Source of the DNA: Spirochaetaceae bacterium
Lineage (GTDB): Bacteria; Myxococcota_A; UBA9160; UBA4427
Assembly: GCA_020632655.1 (NCBI GenBank)
Contig: JACKFD010000019.1
Span: 1 to 64,000 of the forward strand
DNA length: 64,000 nt
Reading direction: 5' to 3'
Both the position numbers and the translations under genes were made by a program. A model generated the notes under the pieces. That model ran no database searches, was not told the origin of the DNA, and saw only the letters and a list, made by a program, of their open reading frames with translations. Each line of letters opens with the position of its first letter. The stretch's first letter is position 1. Of this stretch, positions 9,212 to 20,234 are shown piece by piece.

Positions 9212-9281
9212 AGTCGTGGATCGACGATTTCACCTCGGCTCACGATCCGGCTGCGGCGTTCCATCGACGTCTCACCCACAC

Positions 9282-10382
9282 CTACACGGCATACCTCGCC
9301 TGGTGCGCCACACATCGCCCGATCGCCCGCGTCCCGATCCGCCCGAAGTAGCATTCTGCCAGCCACCCCCGGATCCCCCGCGTCCGCCCGGGAAAGAGCC
9401 GCCGCACCAAGATCTCTCGAACCGAGAGCGACCGCTCGGCGATGCCCACGGCCCTTGCCGGCGTCCCCCGCCTCCGATTCTCCGACCGATCCTTCACGTA
9501 GTTCCGCCACACGCTCCAGATCGCCAGCCGATACAACGCCGACTGCCGCCGCTTCGAGAACGCAATCGTCTCCCGCTTGTGGTTCGCACTCGAGTGCCGG
9601 ATCAGCAGATCCGACAGGTTCACCGCGAAGAGCGGGTTCCCGGGAGTCCGCGCCACCTTCGAGCTCGTCCGCTCGTGGATGAACGTCCGATCCCGGATCC
9701 GCCCGATCGCCCGCGGATACGCCTGGTGCTCGTCACTCCGAAGCACCACGGCCCCACCCGGCGGCACGACCCGCCGCAACAGCTCCTCCACCCGCTTCCG
9801 CGTCGCCTGGGGATCCGGCCTCCCGAACTTCCCCTCCAGAAGCTTCCGCTTGACCGCCTGAGCCGGCCGCATCGTTCCGCTCCGCCGCAGCTCCGCATCG
9901 TTGAACCCGTAGACGAAGAGGCTCTCGCCGCCCACCACGAGGTTCAGGTCCATCGGCCAGTACTGGCTGTGCTCGAAGCTCCGGAACCCGTCGAGGACGA
10001 GCGGCTCGGTTGGACACGACTTCGGTCTACGTCGCTCATGGAAGAGAAGACAATGCCGTCCCAGCCGGTCGCTCATCCTCCGGACGGTGGAGTGCGACAC
10101 ACCGTACTCCCGGGCGATCTGGCGGAACCCCGAGCAGGCCACGAGTCGATGGAAGACGGGCTCGAGGAGCTCGGGCCTTCGGAGCCAGTATCGGGTGGAG
10201 AAGGAGGAGGCGCTGAAGTAACGCCGGCAGCGTGAACACTGGTACTTCTGGACGCGGTGGGGCCTGCGACGGCGGAGGTAGAAGCCCTTCTTGATGAAGC
10301 GCCAAGTGGTTGGATGCAAACGGGAATCGCAGTCGGCGTGGGGGCAGAACGGGGGGCGGCGGTAGGGGGAGAGGTCATCCAT
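9282..10382 (-). CDS. Zinc-ribbon/HTH DDE transposase
   Basis: 366-aa transposase-like protein. An N-terminal zinc ribbon uses CPHADC and CSRC pairs (residues about 13-52). A helix-turn-helix region follows (FRQIAREYGVSHSTVRRMSDRL, about residues 85-106). The RNase H-like catalytic core supplies candidate acidic residues in PLVLDGF, VVLRSDEHQAYP and ANHKRETIAFSKRR. This order resembles IS1/IS1595-type enzymes, but the exact family cannot be fixed by eye. The frame is intact, so the gene may be active. Bias toward basic residues is typical of transposases. It is the only mobile-element gene in the window. Confidence 0.85.
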   Translation of the reverse strand: MDDLSPYRRPPFCPHADCDSRLHPTTWRFIKKGFYLRRRRPHRVQKYQCSRCRRYFSASSFSTRYWLRRPELLEPVFHRLVACSGFRQIAREYGVSHSTVRRMSDRLGRHCLLFHERRRPKSCPTEPLVLDGFRSFEHSQYWPMDLNLVVGGESLFVYGFNDAELRRSGTMRPAQAVKRKLLEGKFGRPDPQATRKRVEELLRRVVPPGGAVVLRSDEHQAYPRAIGRIRDRTFIHERTSSKVARTPGNPLFAVNLSDLLIRHSSANHKRETIAFSKRRQSALYRLAIWSVWRNYVKDRSENRRRGTPARAVGIAERSLSVREILVRRLFPGRTRGIRGWLAECYFGRIGTRAIGRCVAHQARYAV

Positions 10383-10424
10383 CCCCGCCGACTACGCAGA
10401 TCGCGTGCCGGGGGAAATCTTCGG

Positions 10425-10442
10425 GCCACGTCTCAGGTCGTG
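10425..10442. repeat. Right copy of 18-bp direct repeat
   Basis: GCCACGTCTCAGGTCGTG, overlapping the argJ stop codon (10433-10435) and its last codons; partner of 9194-9211. Confidence 0.7.
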
Positions 10443-11632
10443 TACTCGGCGTTCACCCGGATGTACTCGTAGGTCAGGTCGCAGGTATAGAGCCGCGCCG
10501 CCGCGCGCCCCATCCCGAGATCCACCTCGATCCGGATCTCCTCGGCCGCGAGCGCCTTCTCCGCCCGGGCCCGGGCGGCGGGACCGGCCGAGCGCCCCTT
10601 CGCGAAGACCGCCACGCCGCCGACGTGGACGCGCGTCTTCTCGGGATGCCAGGGAATCCGCTCGGCTCCGATCGTCTGCATGATGCGACCCCAGTTCGGG
10701 TCGCCCCCGAAGATGGCCGTCTTGACCAGCATCGAGTTGCCGATCCGCCGCACGGCCCGGTCGGCCTCGTCGGCATTGCGGGCACCGGCGACGTCCACGA
10801 TCACGAGCTTCGTCGCGCCCTCGCCGTCCCGGGCCAGCTGACGTGTGAGGTCCTCGCAGACGGCGTGGAGCGCGGCCTCGAAGCGACGGGCCGAGTCGCT
10901 GCCCGCGCGCATCGACGCGCCCCCGCAAGCACCACTCGCCATGAGCACGACCGTGTCGCTCGTCGAGCCCTCGCCGTCGACCGAGAGGCGATTGTAGGTC
11001 GCATCCGCCACGCGCCCGAGCATCTTCTGGAGCAGCTTCGAAGGAATCGCCGCGTCGGTCACGATGAACGAGAGCATCGTTGCCATGTTCGGCTCGATCA
11101 TGCCCGAGCCCTTGGCGATGCCCTGGATCGTGACCTCGCGGCCGTCGAGGCGCAGCGTGACCCGGGCGGGCTTCGCGTGGGTATCCGTCGTCCGGATCGC
11201 CTCGGACGCGTCCCCGAAGCCATCGGGCGAGAGCGCGAGGGCCACCTTCGGAATTCCGACCCGCAGCACGTCGAGCGGCAGCGGCTGCCCGATCACGCCG
11301 GTCGAGCAGACGAGGATCTCTTCGAGCTCGCAGCCGAGCTCGCGCGCGGCGAGGCCCGCCATGCGGCGCGCATCCCGGATCCCCCGCTCGCCCATCGCGA
11401 CGTTCGAGCAGCCGCTGTTGACGATCACGCCGCGGCTGCGGCCGAGGGCCAGATGGCGGCGGGACACCTCGACGGGCGCGCCGACGATCGTCGACCGGGT
11501 GAAGACGGCCGCCACGCTGGCGGGGGCGTCCGCCACGATGAAGGCCAGGTCCCGAGCGGTCTTCTTGATCCCGGCATGGATGCCTGCAGCGCGGAAGCCC
11601 GCGACGGGCCCCGTCTCACGTCGAACCTTCAT
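10433..11632 (-). CDS. argJ: Glutamate N-acetyltransferase / amino-acid acetyltransferase
   Basis: Recycles the acetyl group from N-acetylornithine to glutamate in arginine synthesis. It may also make N-acetylglutamate from acetyl-CoA if bifunctional; the sequence alone does not decide. The protein is 399 aa. The self-processing site is present as EPNMATML, where the Thr becomes the N-terminal nucleophile of the beta chain (about residue 190). The oxyanion-hole region STGVIGQPLP and the NGDPNWGR-like FGGDPNWGRIM are conserved. The start MKVRRETGPVAGF at 11632 matches the family; the upstream extension runs antisense through the secA tail. It lies 49 bp downstream of secA, a conserved order in deltaproteobacteria. 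Confidence 0.95.
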   Translation of the reverse strand: MKVRRETGPVAGFRAAGIHAGIKKTARDLAFIVADAPASVAAVFTRSTIVGAPVEVSRRHLALGRSRGVIVNSGCSNVAMGERGIRDARRMAGLAARELGCELEEILVCSTGVIGQPLPLDVLRVGIPKVALALSPDGFGDASEAIRTTDTHAKPARVTLRLDGREVTIQGIAKGSGMIEPNMATMLSFIVTDAAIPSKLLQKMLGRVADATYNRLSVDGEGSTSDTVVLMASGACGGASMRAGSDSARRFEAALHAVCEDLTRQLARDGEGATKLVIVDVAGARNADEADRAVRRIGNSMLVKTAIFGGDPNWGRIMQTIGAERIPWHPEKTRVHVGGVAVFAKGRSAGPAARARAEKALAAEEIRIEVDLGMGRAAARLYTCDLTYEYIRVNAEYTT

Positions 11633-11681
11633 CCCGAGTGCCCCCCTCACGCGTCGCGGGACGCGCGCCCTGCCTCTGGAC

Positions 11682-14498
<2,817 letters not shown>

Positions 14499-14635
14499 CG
14501 GCCCTGTTCCGGTCCCGCGCTCGGGGTTCGGGTGGAGGAGGTCGCGCCCGATCCGGTCGGTGGGCTGGACGCGAGGGACGTCGGCGGTCACGGGATCCGC
14601 TCACGGCCCTATGACACCGTCACCCGGGTGTGCGG

Positions 14636-14705
14636 GGCGGGAGGGTAGGAGAGCCCTCCCCGCCGGGCAAATCGAGTCCGAGCGGACTCGCGTCGCGCAG
14701 ACGCG
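14636..14705. promoter_or_regulatory. Cluster of hairpins between the M23 peptidase gene and secA
   Basis: The 313-bp gap 14499-14811 holds no gene. It has three dyads in a row: GGCGGGAGGG paired with CCCTCCCCGCC (14636-14664, one bulge), CGAGTCCG/CGGACTCG with a 2-nt centre (14673-14690), and CGCGTC/GACGCG (14689-14705). On the minus strand these lie after the peptidase gene and upstream of secA. They could terminate one transcript or form a secA leader structure; no T-run supports a simple intrinsic terminator. Confidence 0.45.
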
Positions 14706-14811
14706 GGTCGTGGGCGTCGGGCGGCGGGCGGCGACGCCGGCGAGCGCCGATCCGGCCCGCGAGGCGCAGGCGGATCGTCGGCGCGTCGATCGAAGCGGGC
14801 GCGGGGCGGGC

Positions 14812-15795
14812 TCAGTCGAAGATGTAGTCGAGCGGATCCCGGGCCTTGCCGTTCACCTCGACCACGTAGTGCAGATGCGGGCCCGTGCTGCGCCCCGTGC
14901 TGCCGACCTCGGCGATCTTCTGACCGCGCTCGACGGTCTCGCCGGTCTTGACCACGATCGTCTTCGTATGGCCGTACACGGTCTTGACGCCGAAGCCGTG
15001 GTCGAGGACGAGGGCCTTGCCGAGCGGTCCCTTGTTCCCCACGAAGGTCACGCGACCGCGGGCCGGGGCCTGGATCGCCGTGCCGTCCGCCGAGGCGATG
15101 TCGATGCCGGCGTGCATCTGTCGCCGTCCCGTGAAGGGCGAGACGCGCGGACCGAAGCGCGAGGTCAGCCAGCCCTTCGCGGGCCAGATCGAGGGGCTCG
15201 AGACGAGGCGCTGTCGCTTGTCCTCGAGACCCACGAGGAGCTCGTCCAGGGAGTCGGCCTGCGTGACGGCGTGGCTCGCCAGATCGAGGGCGAGTCCGTC
15301 GAGACGCTGCAGCACGGCGACACCGGCGCTCGACGCCTCGTCCTCTTCGAGGTCCGTGCCACCGCCCTGCCCGAGCGACGTCCCGGGCGGCGGCGTGCGA
15401 TCGACGGGCACGCCCACCGGCAGGGCCGCGTCGCCCTCCATCTCGGGGGCGAGCTCGACCACGTCCTCGCCGCCCACGCCCGCACTGCCGGGCAGGTTCG
15501 CGATGATGCGCACCTTGCGCTCGAGCTCACCGACGCGCGAGAGCGCTCCATCGACCTTCTCGAGTCGCGACTCGAAGAGCGCGATCTGCTCGCGCTGCTC
15601 CATGGCCTCGATCCGGAGACCGGCCAGCTCGCGGTTGTCCGCGCGCACCCGCCAGTAGTCCCAGAGACCGACCAGCAGGACGAGCGCCGCGACGACGACG
15701 CCGATCACGGTCTGCTTCACCCGCTTCTTGGGGATCGCGAGCTGGACGGGTCTCGCGTGCGCGTCCCGAACGAAGATGAGCGTGTACGAATCCAT
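14812..15795 (-). CDS. Membrane-anchored M23 (LytM) peptidoglycan endopeptidase
   Basis: Cell-wall peptidase or LytM-type amidase activator. The 327-aa protein has a cytoplasmic N-terminal segment, one TM helix (about residues 29-48), a coiled coil (about 52-95, rich in Glu/Arg/Leu heptads), a linker, and a C-terminal M23 domain. Zinc ligands are visible in MHAGIDIAS (H and D) and GPHLHYVVEVNG (HxH). GWLTSRFGPRVSPFTGRR is the usual domain entry, so the site looks catalytically complete. It lies upstream of secA-argJ, as in several deltaproteobacteria. An N-terminal stretch beginning MDSYTLIFVRDAHARP precedes the anchor. Confidence 0.93.
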   Translation of the reverse strand: MDSYTLIFVRDAHARPVQLAIPKKRVKQTVIGVVVAALVLLVGLWDYWRVRADNRELAGLRIEAMEQREQIALFESRLEKVDGALSRVGELERKVRIIANLPGSAGVGGEDVVELAPEMEGDAALPVGVPVDRTPPPGTSLGQGGGTDLEEDEASSAGVAVLQRLDGLALDLASHAVTQADSLDELLVGLEDKRQRLVSSPSIWPAKGWLTSRFGPRVSPFTGRRQMHAGIDIASADGTAIQAPARGRVTFVGNKGPLGKALVLDHGFGVKTVYGHTKTIVVKTGETVERGQKIAEVGSTGRSTGPHLHYVVEVNGKARDPLDYIFD

Positions 15796-15874
15796 GACTC
15801 TCCGTGCCTGCCTCGGCGTACCGCGGATCCGCGACCGCCTCTGCTCCCCACCTGGCCTCGGGCCGACCGGGATC

Positions 15875-16216
15875 TCACCCGGGCAACGTCACCCCGATCC
15901 GAAGCTTCCCCATCTGGATCTCGTCGTCGTGCTTGAGGCGATGCGTCGTGATGCGCGCCCCGTTCACCAGCGTCCCGTTCGTGCTGCCCAGGTCCTCGAC
16001 GAAGAAGCCCTCGCCGTCGAAGCCGAGCGCCGCATGGGCTCGCGAGATCGTCGCCTCCGCCAGCACGAGGTCGGCCTTGCGGCCACGCCCGATCACGATC
16101 CGTTCGCGATCGATCGGCACCTCGAGCCCTTCGTAGAACCCGGATCGGATGATCGCCGTCGCACCGACCGGCGGTCTCGACCGCATGCCCGGTGCCTGGT
16201 CCTGAGTGGAAGCCAT
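15875..16216 (-). CDS. Small FHA-domain protein
   Basis: 113 aa, almost entirely one forkhead-associated domain, a phosphothreonine-recognition module. Conserved residues are present: IVIGRGRKADLVL (Gly-Arg of the binding loop), ATISRAHAALGFD (Ser-Arg and His) and DLGSTNGTLVNG. It is cytoplasmic, with no signal or TM. It suggests a Ser/Thr kinase somewhere in the genome, none being encoded here. It stands between recN and the peptidase gene. Confidence 0.92.
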   Translation of the reverse strand: MASTQDQAPGMRSRPPVGATAIIRSGFYEGLEVPIDRERIVIGRGRKADLVLAEATISRAHAALGFDGEGFFVEDLGSTNGTLVNGARITTHRLKHDDEIQMGKLRIGVTLPG

Positions 16217-16375
16217 CGACGAGTCGCCGCCCCGAAATCCGTTTCGATGGGACTCTTCATCGGCGACGGGCCCGCCCTTCTTGAACCGCGCGTGGGGGCT
16301 CGGCGAGCGGCAGCTCGGGGCGCGTGAGGCGCGAAACGGTGGGCCTTCTGGCAGACCGCGGGGACGGGACCCCGG

Positions 16376-18109
16376 TCAAGACCCCAGCAGCGAGCGTGCA
16401 TGCTCGCGCGTGACATCCGTCACATGTTCGCCGCCCGCCATGCGGGCGAGCTCGTCGATGCGCGCATCGTCGCGCACCTCTTCGACCCGCGTGCGGGTCC
16501 GCTTCTTCGCCGTCTCCTTGCGGACCACGAAGTGGCGATCGGCGAACGCGGCGATCTGGGGCAGGTGCGTGATGCAGAGGACCTGATGATCGGTGGCGAG
16601 CTCGGCGAGCACGCGCCCCACCCGCTCCGCGACGGCGCCGCCGATCCCGGCATCGACCTCGTCGAACACGATCACCATGTTGCGGTCCGCGCGCCGCAGG
16701 GAGTTCTTGATCGCGAGGAAGAGCCGCGACAGCTCGCCCCCCGAAGCGACCTTCTGGATCGGCCGCGGCGCCTCGCCCGGATTCGCCGAGAACAGGAACT
16801 GCGCCCGCTCGCGTCCGGCCGGTCCCGTCTGCAGCCCCGGCACGGAGTCGGCCCCCGCCCCCGGCACGACCGCCTCGAGCTCGACGACGAAGCGCGCCCC
16901 CGGCATCGCGAGGTCCCCGAGCTCCGCCTCGACCGCCTTCGCCAGCTTTCGCGCCGCCCGCTTGCGGGCCTCCGAGAGCCGACCCGACGCCTCGTTCGCC
17001 GCGGCGACCGCGCGACCGAGCTCCCGCTCGAGCTCGCGGATCCGCTCGTCCGTACCGGAGAGCCCCTCGATCTCGCGCGCGACCTCGTCGCGATGGGCGA
17101 GCATCTCCGCGACGCTCCGACCGTATTTGCGGCGCAGGGCCTCGAGGCGACCGATGCGCTCCTCGACCCGCGCGAGCGCGCGCGGGTCGACCTCGAGATC
17201 CGTGAGGTAGTCCGCCGTGCGCATCGACAGATCGCGCAGCTCGCTGTCGATCGACTCGAGCTGGGCCACGAGCGGCTCGAGCGAGGGATCCATGCGCGCG
17301 GCCGACACGAGCGCACGACGCGCCACGGCAAGCGCCCGGTCCGCCGATTCCGAGCCCCCGTCGTCCGCGATCTCCGACCCGCCGAGCGCAGCCGCGACTG
17401 CCGACATCTCCTCGGCGAGGCGCTCCGCGTGGGTGAGTCGGCGATGCTCCGCCTCGAGTCGCGCGACGCCTTCGACGTCGAGCTGCTCGGCCTCGAGCTC
17501 CTGGAGCTGATAGGCGAGGAAGTCGAGGCGACGCGCGCGCTCCTCTTCGGCGGCGCGCAGGGAGCGGATCTCGCGCGCGAGCCGACCCGCGCGGGCCACC
17601 TCGTCGGAGACCTGCTCGCGGGTCGCCGTCTCGCCGGCGAAGGCGTCGAGGGCCGTGCCATGACTCTCCGCCTGTCGCAGGGCCTGGGAGCCGTGCTGGC
17701 TCGAGATCTCGAGCTGCCCGCCGAAGAGCTCGGCCAGGGTCGAGACGGGAACGAGCTGGCCGCCGATCCGCGCGCGTCCGCGACCATTCGCCTGGAACGT
17801 GCGCCGCACGATGAGCTCGGCCGGCCCGTCCGCGTCCGCGAGCGCCTCCGCCGACAGGTCCCGCGCGGCGAGGGCTGCGGCGACGTCCTCGTGTCCGTCC
17901 ATCCGGAAGAGCGCCTCGACCGCGCCCTCCTCGGCCCCGCTGCGCAGGGTGTCCGCATGGGCGCGCGCGCCGGTCAGCAGCGCCAGGGCCGAGAGCACGA
18001 TCGACTTGCCCGCCCCGGTCTCGCCCGTCAGCACGTTCAGCCCGGGACCGAACTCGAGCTCGACCGACTCCACCAGGGCCAGGTTCTCGATCCGCAGCAC
18101 CTCGATCAT
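16376..18109 (-). CDS. recN: DNA repair protein RecN
   Basis: SMC-like ATPase for double-strand-break repair. The 577-aa protein starts MIEVLRIENLALVESVELEF, with Walker A GETGAGKS near residue 30. Long coiled-coil arms fill the centre. The C-terminal ABC signature is KVASGGELSRLFLAIK, Walker B is MVIVFDEVDAGIGG, and ITHLPQIAAFADRHFVV is the H-loop. The start at 18109 matches the family; the frame stays open far upstream only because of GC-rich shadow sequence. It diverges from rarA across 138 bp with no clear promoter motif. Confidence 0.96.
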   Translation of the reverse strand: MIEVLRIENLALVESVELEFGPGLNVLTGETGAGKSIVLSALALLTGARAHADTLRSGAEEGAVEALFRMDGHEDVAAALAARDLSAEALADADGPAELIVRRTFQANGRGRARIGGQLVPVSTLAELFGGQLEISSQHGSQALRQAESHGTALDAFAGETATREQVSDEVARAGRLAREIRSLRAAEEERARRLDFLAYQLQELEAEQLDVEGVARLEAEHRRLTHAERLAEEMSAVAAALGGSEIADDGGSESADRALAVARRALVSAARMDPSLEPLVAQLESIDSELRDLSMRTADYLTDLEVDPRALARVEERIGRLEALRRKYGRSVAEMLAHRDEVAREIEGLSGTDERIRELERELGRAVAAANEASGRLSEARKRAARKLAKAVEAELGDLAMPGARFVVELEAVVPGAGADSVPGLQTGPAGRERAQFLFSANPGEAPRPIQKVASGGELSRLFLAIKNSLRRADRNMVIVFDEVDAGIGGAVAERVGRVLAELATDHQVLCITHLPQIAAFADRHFVVRKETAKKRTRTRVEEVRDDARIDELARMAGGEHVTDVTREHARSLLGS

Positions 18110-18247
18110 CGCCCGCTCCGCCCGGACCGGCGCCGACGGAATCGACGGACACCGCGGCCGGCTCGCGCGCGGATGATCCCGCGTCCCGCAGACCGACTCA
18201 AGAGCGGGACCGACCTTCGCCGTGCGCACTCGGCTAGCATCCGCGCC

Positions 18248-19603
18248 ATGCCCCCCGACGAGACGCTCGATCTCTTTCCCGAGCGCAGCGAGCGACGGCT
18301 CGAGCCCCACGCGCCGCTGGCCGAGCGGATGCGGCCGCGACGACTCGAGGATCTGGTCGGGCACGAGGCCCTGCTCGCGCCGGGACGACCGCTGCACACG
18401 CTGCTCTCGAGCGAGACGCCGCCGTCGATCATCCTCTGGGGTCCGCCCGGCAGCGGCAAGACGACGCTCGCCTTCCTCCTCGGCGAGCGATCGAATGCGC
18501 GACTCGCCCCGCTCTCGGCCGTGACCGCCGGTGTCCCGGAGATCCGCAAGGCGATCGAGGCCGCGCGGCGGACCCGCCTGCGGACGCTCCTCTTCATCGA
18601 CGAGATCCATCGCCTCAACAAGGCGCAGCAGGATGCCCTGCTGCCCCACGTCGAGGCCGGCGCCGTCACCCTGGTGGGTGCGACGACCGAGAACCCCTCG
18701 TTCAGCGTGATCGCACCGCTGCTCTCGCGCTGTCGGGTGATTCCGCTCGAAGCGCTCGGGGCGGAATCGATCGGCCGCGTGCTCGACCGCGCCGTCGCCG
18801 ACCGCGAGCTCGGACTCGGGGCGACCGGTCTCGTCCTCGGCGACGACGCACGCGAGGCCCTGATCATCGCGTCCCAGGGCGACGCCCGACGCGCCCTCGG
18901 CATGCTCGAGGCGAGCGCCACCGTGCACCTCTCGAGCGGCCGCCGCGCCGCGCCGCTCTCGGCCGAGACCGTCCAGTCGGCCGTCGGCCGCATCGCGCTC
19001 CGGCACGACCGCGACGGTGAAGAGCATTTCAACGTCGTCTCGGCGCTGATCAAGAGTCTGCGTGCGAGCGATCCCGACGCGGCGCTGCACTACCTCGCGC
19101 GGCTGCTGGAGGCCGGGGAGGATCCGCTCTACGTCGCGCGGCGACTCGTGATCTTCGCGTCGGAGGACGTGGGCAACGCGGATCCGAGCGCGCTGCCGCT
19201 GGCGATGGCGGCCCATCAGGCCGTGGAGCGGATCGGGATGCCCGAGGGTCGCATCCCGCTCGCGCAGGCGACGACCTGGCTGGCCTGCGCCGAGAAGAGC
19301 AATGCCGCCTATGCGGCGCTCGGACGCGCCATGGCCGATCTCGAGAGTCGGGGGCCCCTGCCCGTGCCGATGCATCTGCGCAACGCGCCGACGCGGCTGA
19401 TGCGCGAGCTCGGCTACGGCGAGGGCTACGTCTACGCCCACGATGCGGAGGACGCCTTCGTCGCGGAGGAGAACCTGCCGGCCGCGCTCGCCGGGCGTCG
19501 CTACTACGAGCCCACCCGACGCGGTGCCGAGACGGGCCTGGCCGAACGGCTCGCGACGCTGCGGGCGCGCCGGGCCCGGGCGCAGGGCGACCGCGAGCGC
19601 TGA
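18248..19603 (+). CDS. rarA: Replication-associated recombination protein A (RarA/MgsA/WRNIP1 family)
   Basis: AAA+ ATPase acting at stalled replication forks as a tetramer, related to clamp-loader subunits. The 451-aa protein has Walker A GPPGSGKTT (about residue 65), Walker B LLFIDEIHRLNKAQQD, sensor 1 GATTENPSFSV and sensor 2 in the GDARRALGMLE block. A C-terminal tetramerisation domain includes RRLVIFASEDVGNADP. The start at 18248 gives MPPDETLDLF, a normal short lead. It forms a repair pair with the divergent recN. Confidence 0.96.
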   Translation: MPPDETLDLFPERSERRLEPHAPLAERMRPRRLEDLVGHEALLAPGRPLHTLLSSETPPSIILWGPPGSGKTTLAFLLGERSNARLAPLSAVTAGVPEIRKAIEAARRTRLRTLLFIDEIHRLNKAQQDALLPHVEAGAVTLVGATTENPSFSVIAPLLSRCRVIPLEALGAESIGRVLDRAVADRELGLGATGLVLGDDAREALIIASQGDARRALGMLEASATVHLSSGRRAAPLSAETVQSAVGRIALRHDRDGEEHFNVVSALIKSLRASDPDAALHYLARLLEAGEDPLYVARRLVIFASEDVGNADPSALPLAMAAHQAVERIGMPEGRIPLAQATTWLACAEKSNAAYAALGRAMADLESRGPLPVPMHLRNAPTRLMRELGYGEGYVYAHDAEDAFVAEENLPAALAGRRYYEPTRRGAETGLAERLATLRARRARAQGDRER

Positions 19604-20234
19604 GGCGGCGGCGGCCTCCGGGTCGGGATCGGCCGGGCGAGGACGGGGGCCGTGCGTCGACGATCCAGCGCCGGCTGGACGCAGTGGCCGTGGCCAACGA
19701 AACGAGACGTGGGCAAAGAGAAAGGGGCCCGTACGCGTTCCACGAACGTACGGGCCCCGGTCTCGCGACCCCAAGGAGAGATGTCGTGCGATGGCGACGT
19801 TCCTCCGACCCCGACTGCGACCAGGCGGTTCCCGCGCCCGCCGCGAGCGATGACCGCCCCCTGGGCCCGGTCCGACCGGCCCCCTTTTCCTCCGATCGGG
19901 CACCCAGGGATCAGGGGCGGTCGTCCGACATCCCGGGACCCGGGTGGGTCGCGTGGATCACTCGCTCGTTGGACGGTCGCCCCTGCTTCCGCCAGACCCT
20001 TCGATCTGCCCGCCGGACCACCGCGCGCCCGGCCCGCTGGGTCCCTCGATACACCGCATCGTCGGCAGTACCCGGCCCGGGACGCCCCACCGACCCGCGC
20101 GCCCGGAGACGCTTCCACCGCGAACGTGCCCCGGCGCCGCCCCCGGTCCGGTACGTTCGCCCGTCCAGCCGATGCGCCTGGATGGATCCCCGGCCCGTGC
20201 GTCGGCCCGCTCGGTGACTGCGTTGGAGGCCTGC
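19604..20234. other. 631-bp non-coding region after rarA
   Basis: No open frame here shows a recognisable product. It contains the hairpin at 19724-19758. The rest is GC-rich with several Cys/Arg-biased shadow frames. I looked for tmRNA, SRP RNA, RNase P RNA and 6S hallmark sequences on both strands and did not find them. A Shine-Dalgarno GGAGG at about 20225 belongs to the next gene. Confidence 0.4.
19724..19758 (-). terminator. 12-bp perfect hairpin followed on the minus strand by a T-rich tract
   Basis: GGGGCCCGTACG pairs perfectly with CGTACGGGCCCC around an 11-nt loop. Read on the minus strand the stem is followed at once by TTTCTCTTTG, as in an intrinsic terminator. On the plus strand it is followed by GC-rich sequence. 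It would therefore stop leftward transcription, although both adjacent genes run rightward, which hints at an unannotated minus-strand transcript between about 19760 and 20230. Confidence 0.55.

Larger units (their letters stand above)
9194..10442 (-). mobile_element. Putative insertion element bracketed by an 18-bp direct repeat
   Basis: A single DDE transposase-like gene occupies the space between two convergent chromosomal genes (MMPL and argJ). It is flanked by an 18-bp near-perfect direct repeat (9194-9211 and 10425-10442, 17/18 identical). The right copy contains the last codons and stop of argJ, so the left copy looks like a duplicate of the argJ end. I found no convincing terminal inverted repeats. 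An 18-bp target duplication would be long for an insertion sequence, so the boundaries are tentative. Confidence 0.5.

Noticed and set aside
9188..9281. Terminal inverted repeats for the transposase element
   Set aside because: Only short, offset complementarity (GGATCG/CGATCC) was seen near the left end and nothing matching at the right end.
16400..18247. Long upstream extension of the rarA frame
   Set aside because: Lies antisense to recN; family alignment and the RarA N terminus place the start at 18248.
19760..20230. Known housekeeping ncRNA (tmRNA, RNase P RNA, SRP RNA, 6S RNA)
   Set aside because: None of the conserved sequence hallmarks were found on either strand; only the orphan terminator-like hairpin remains.
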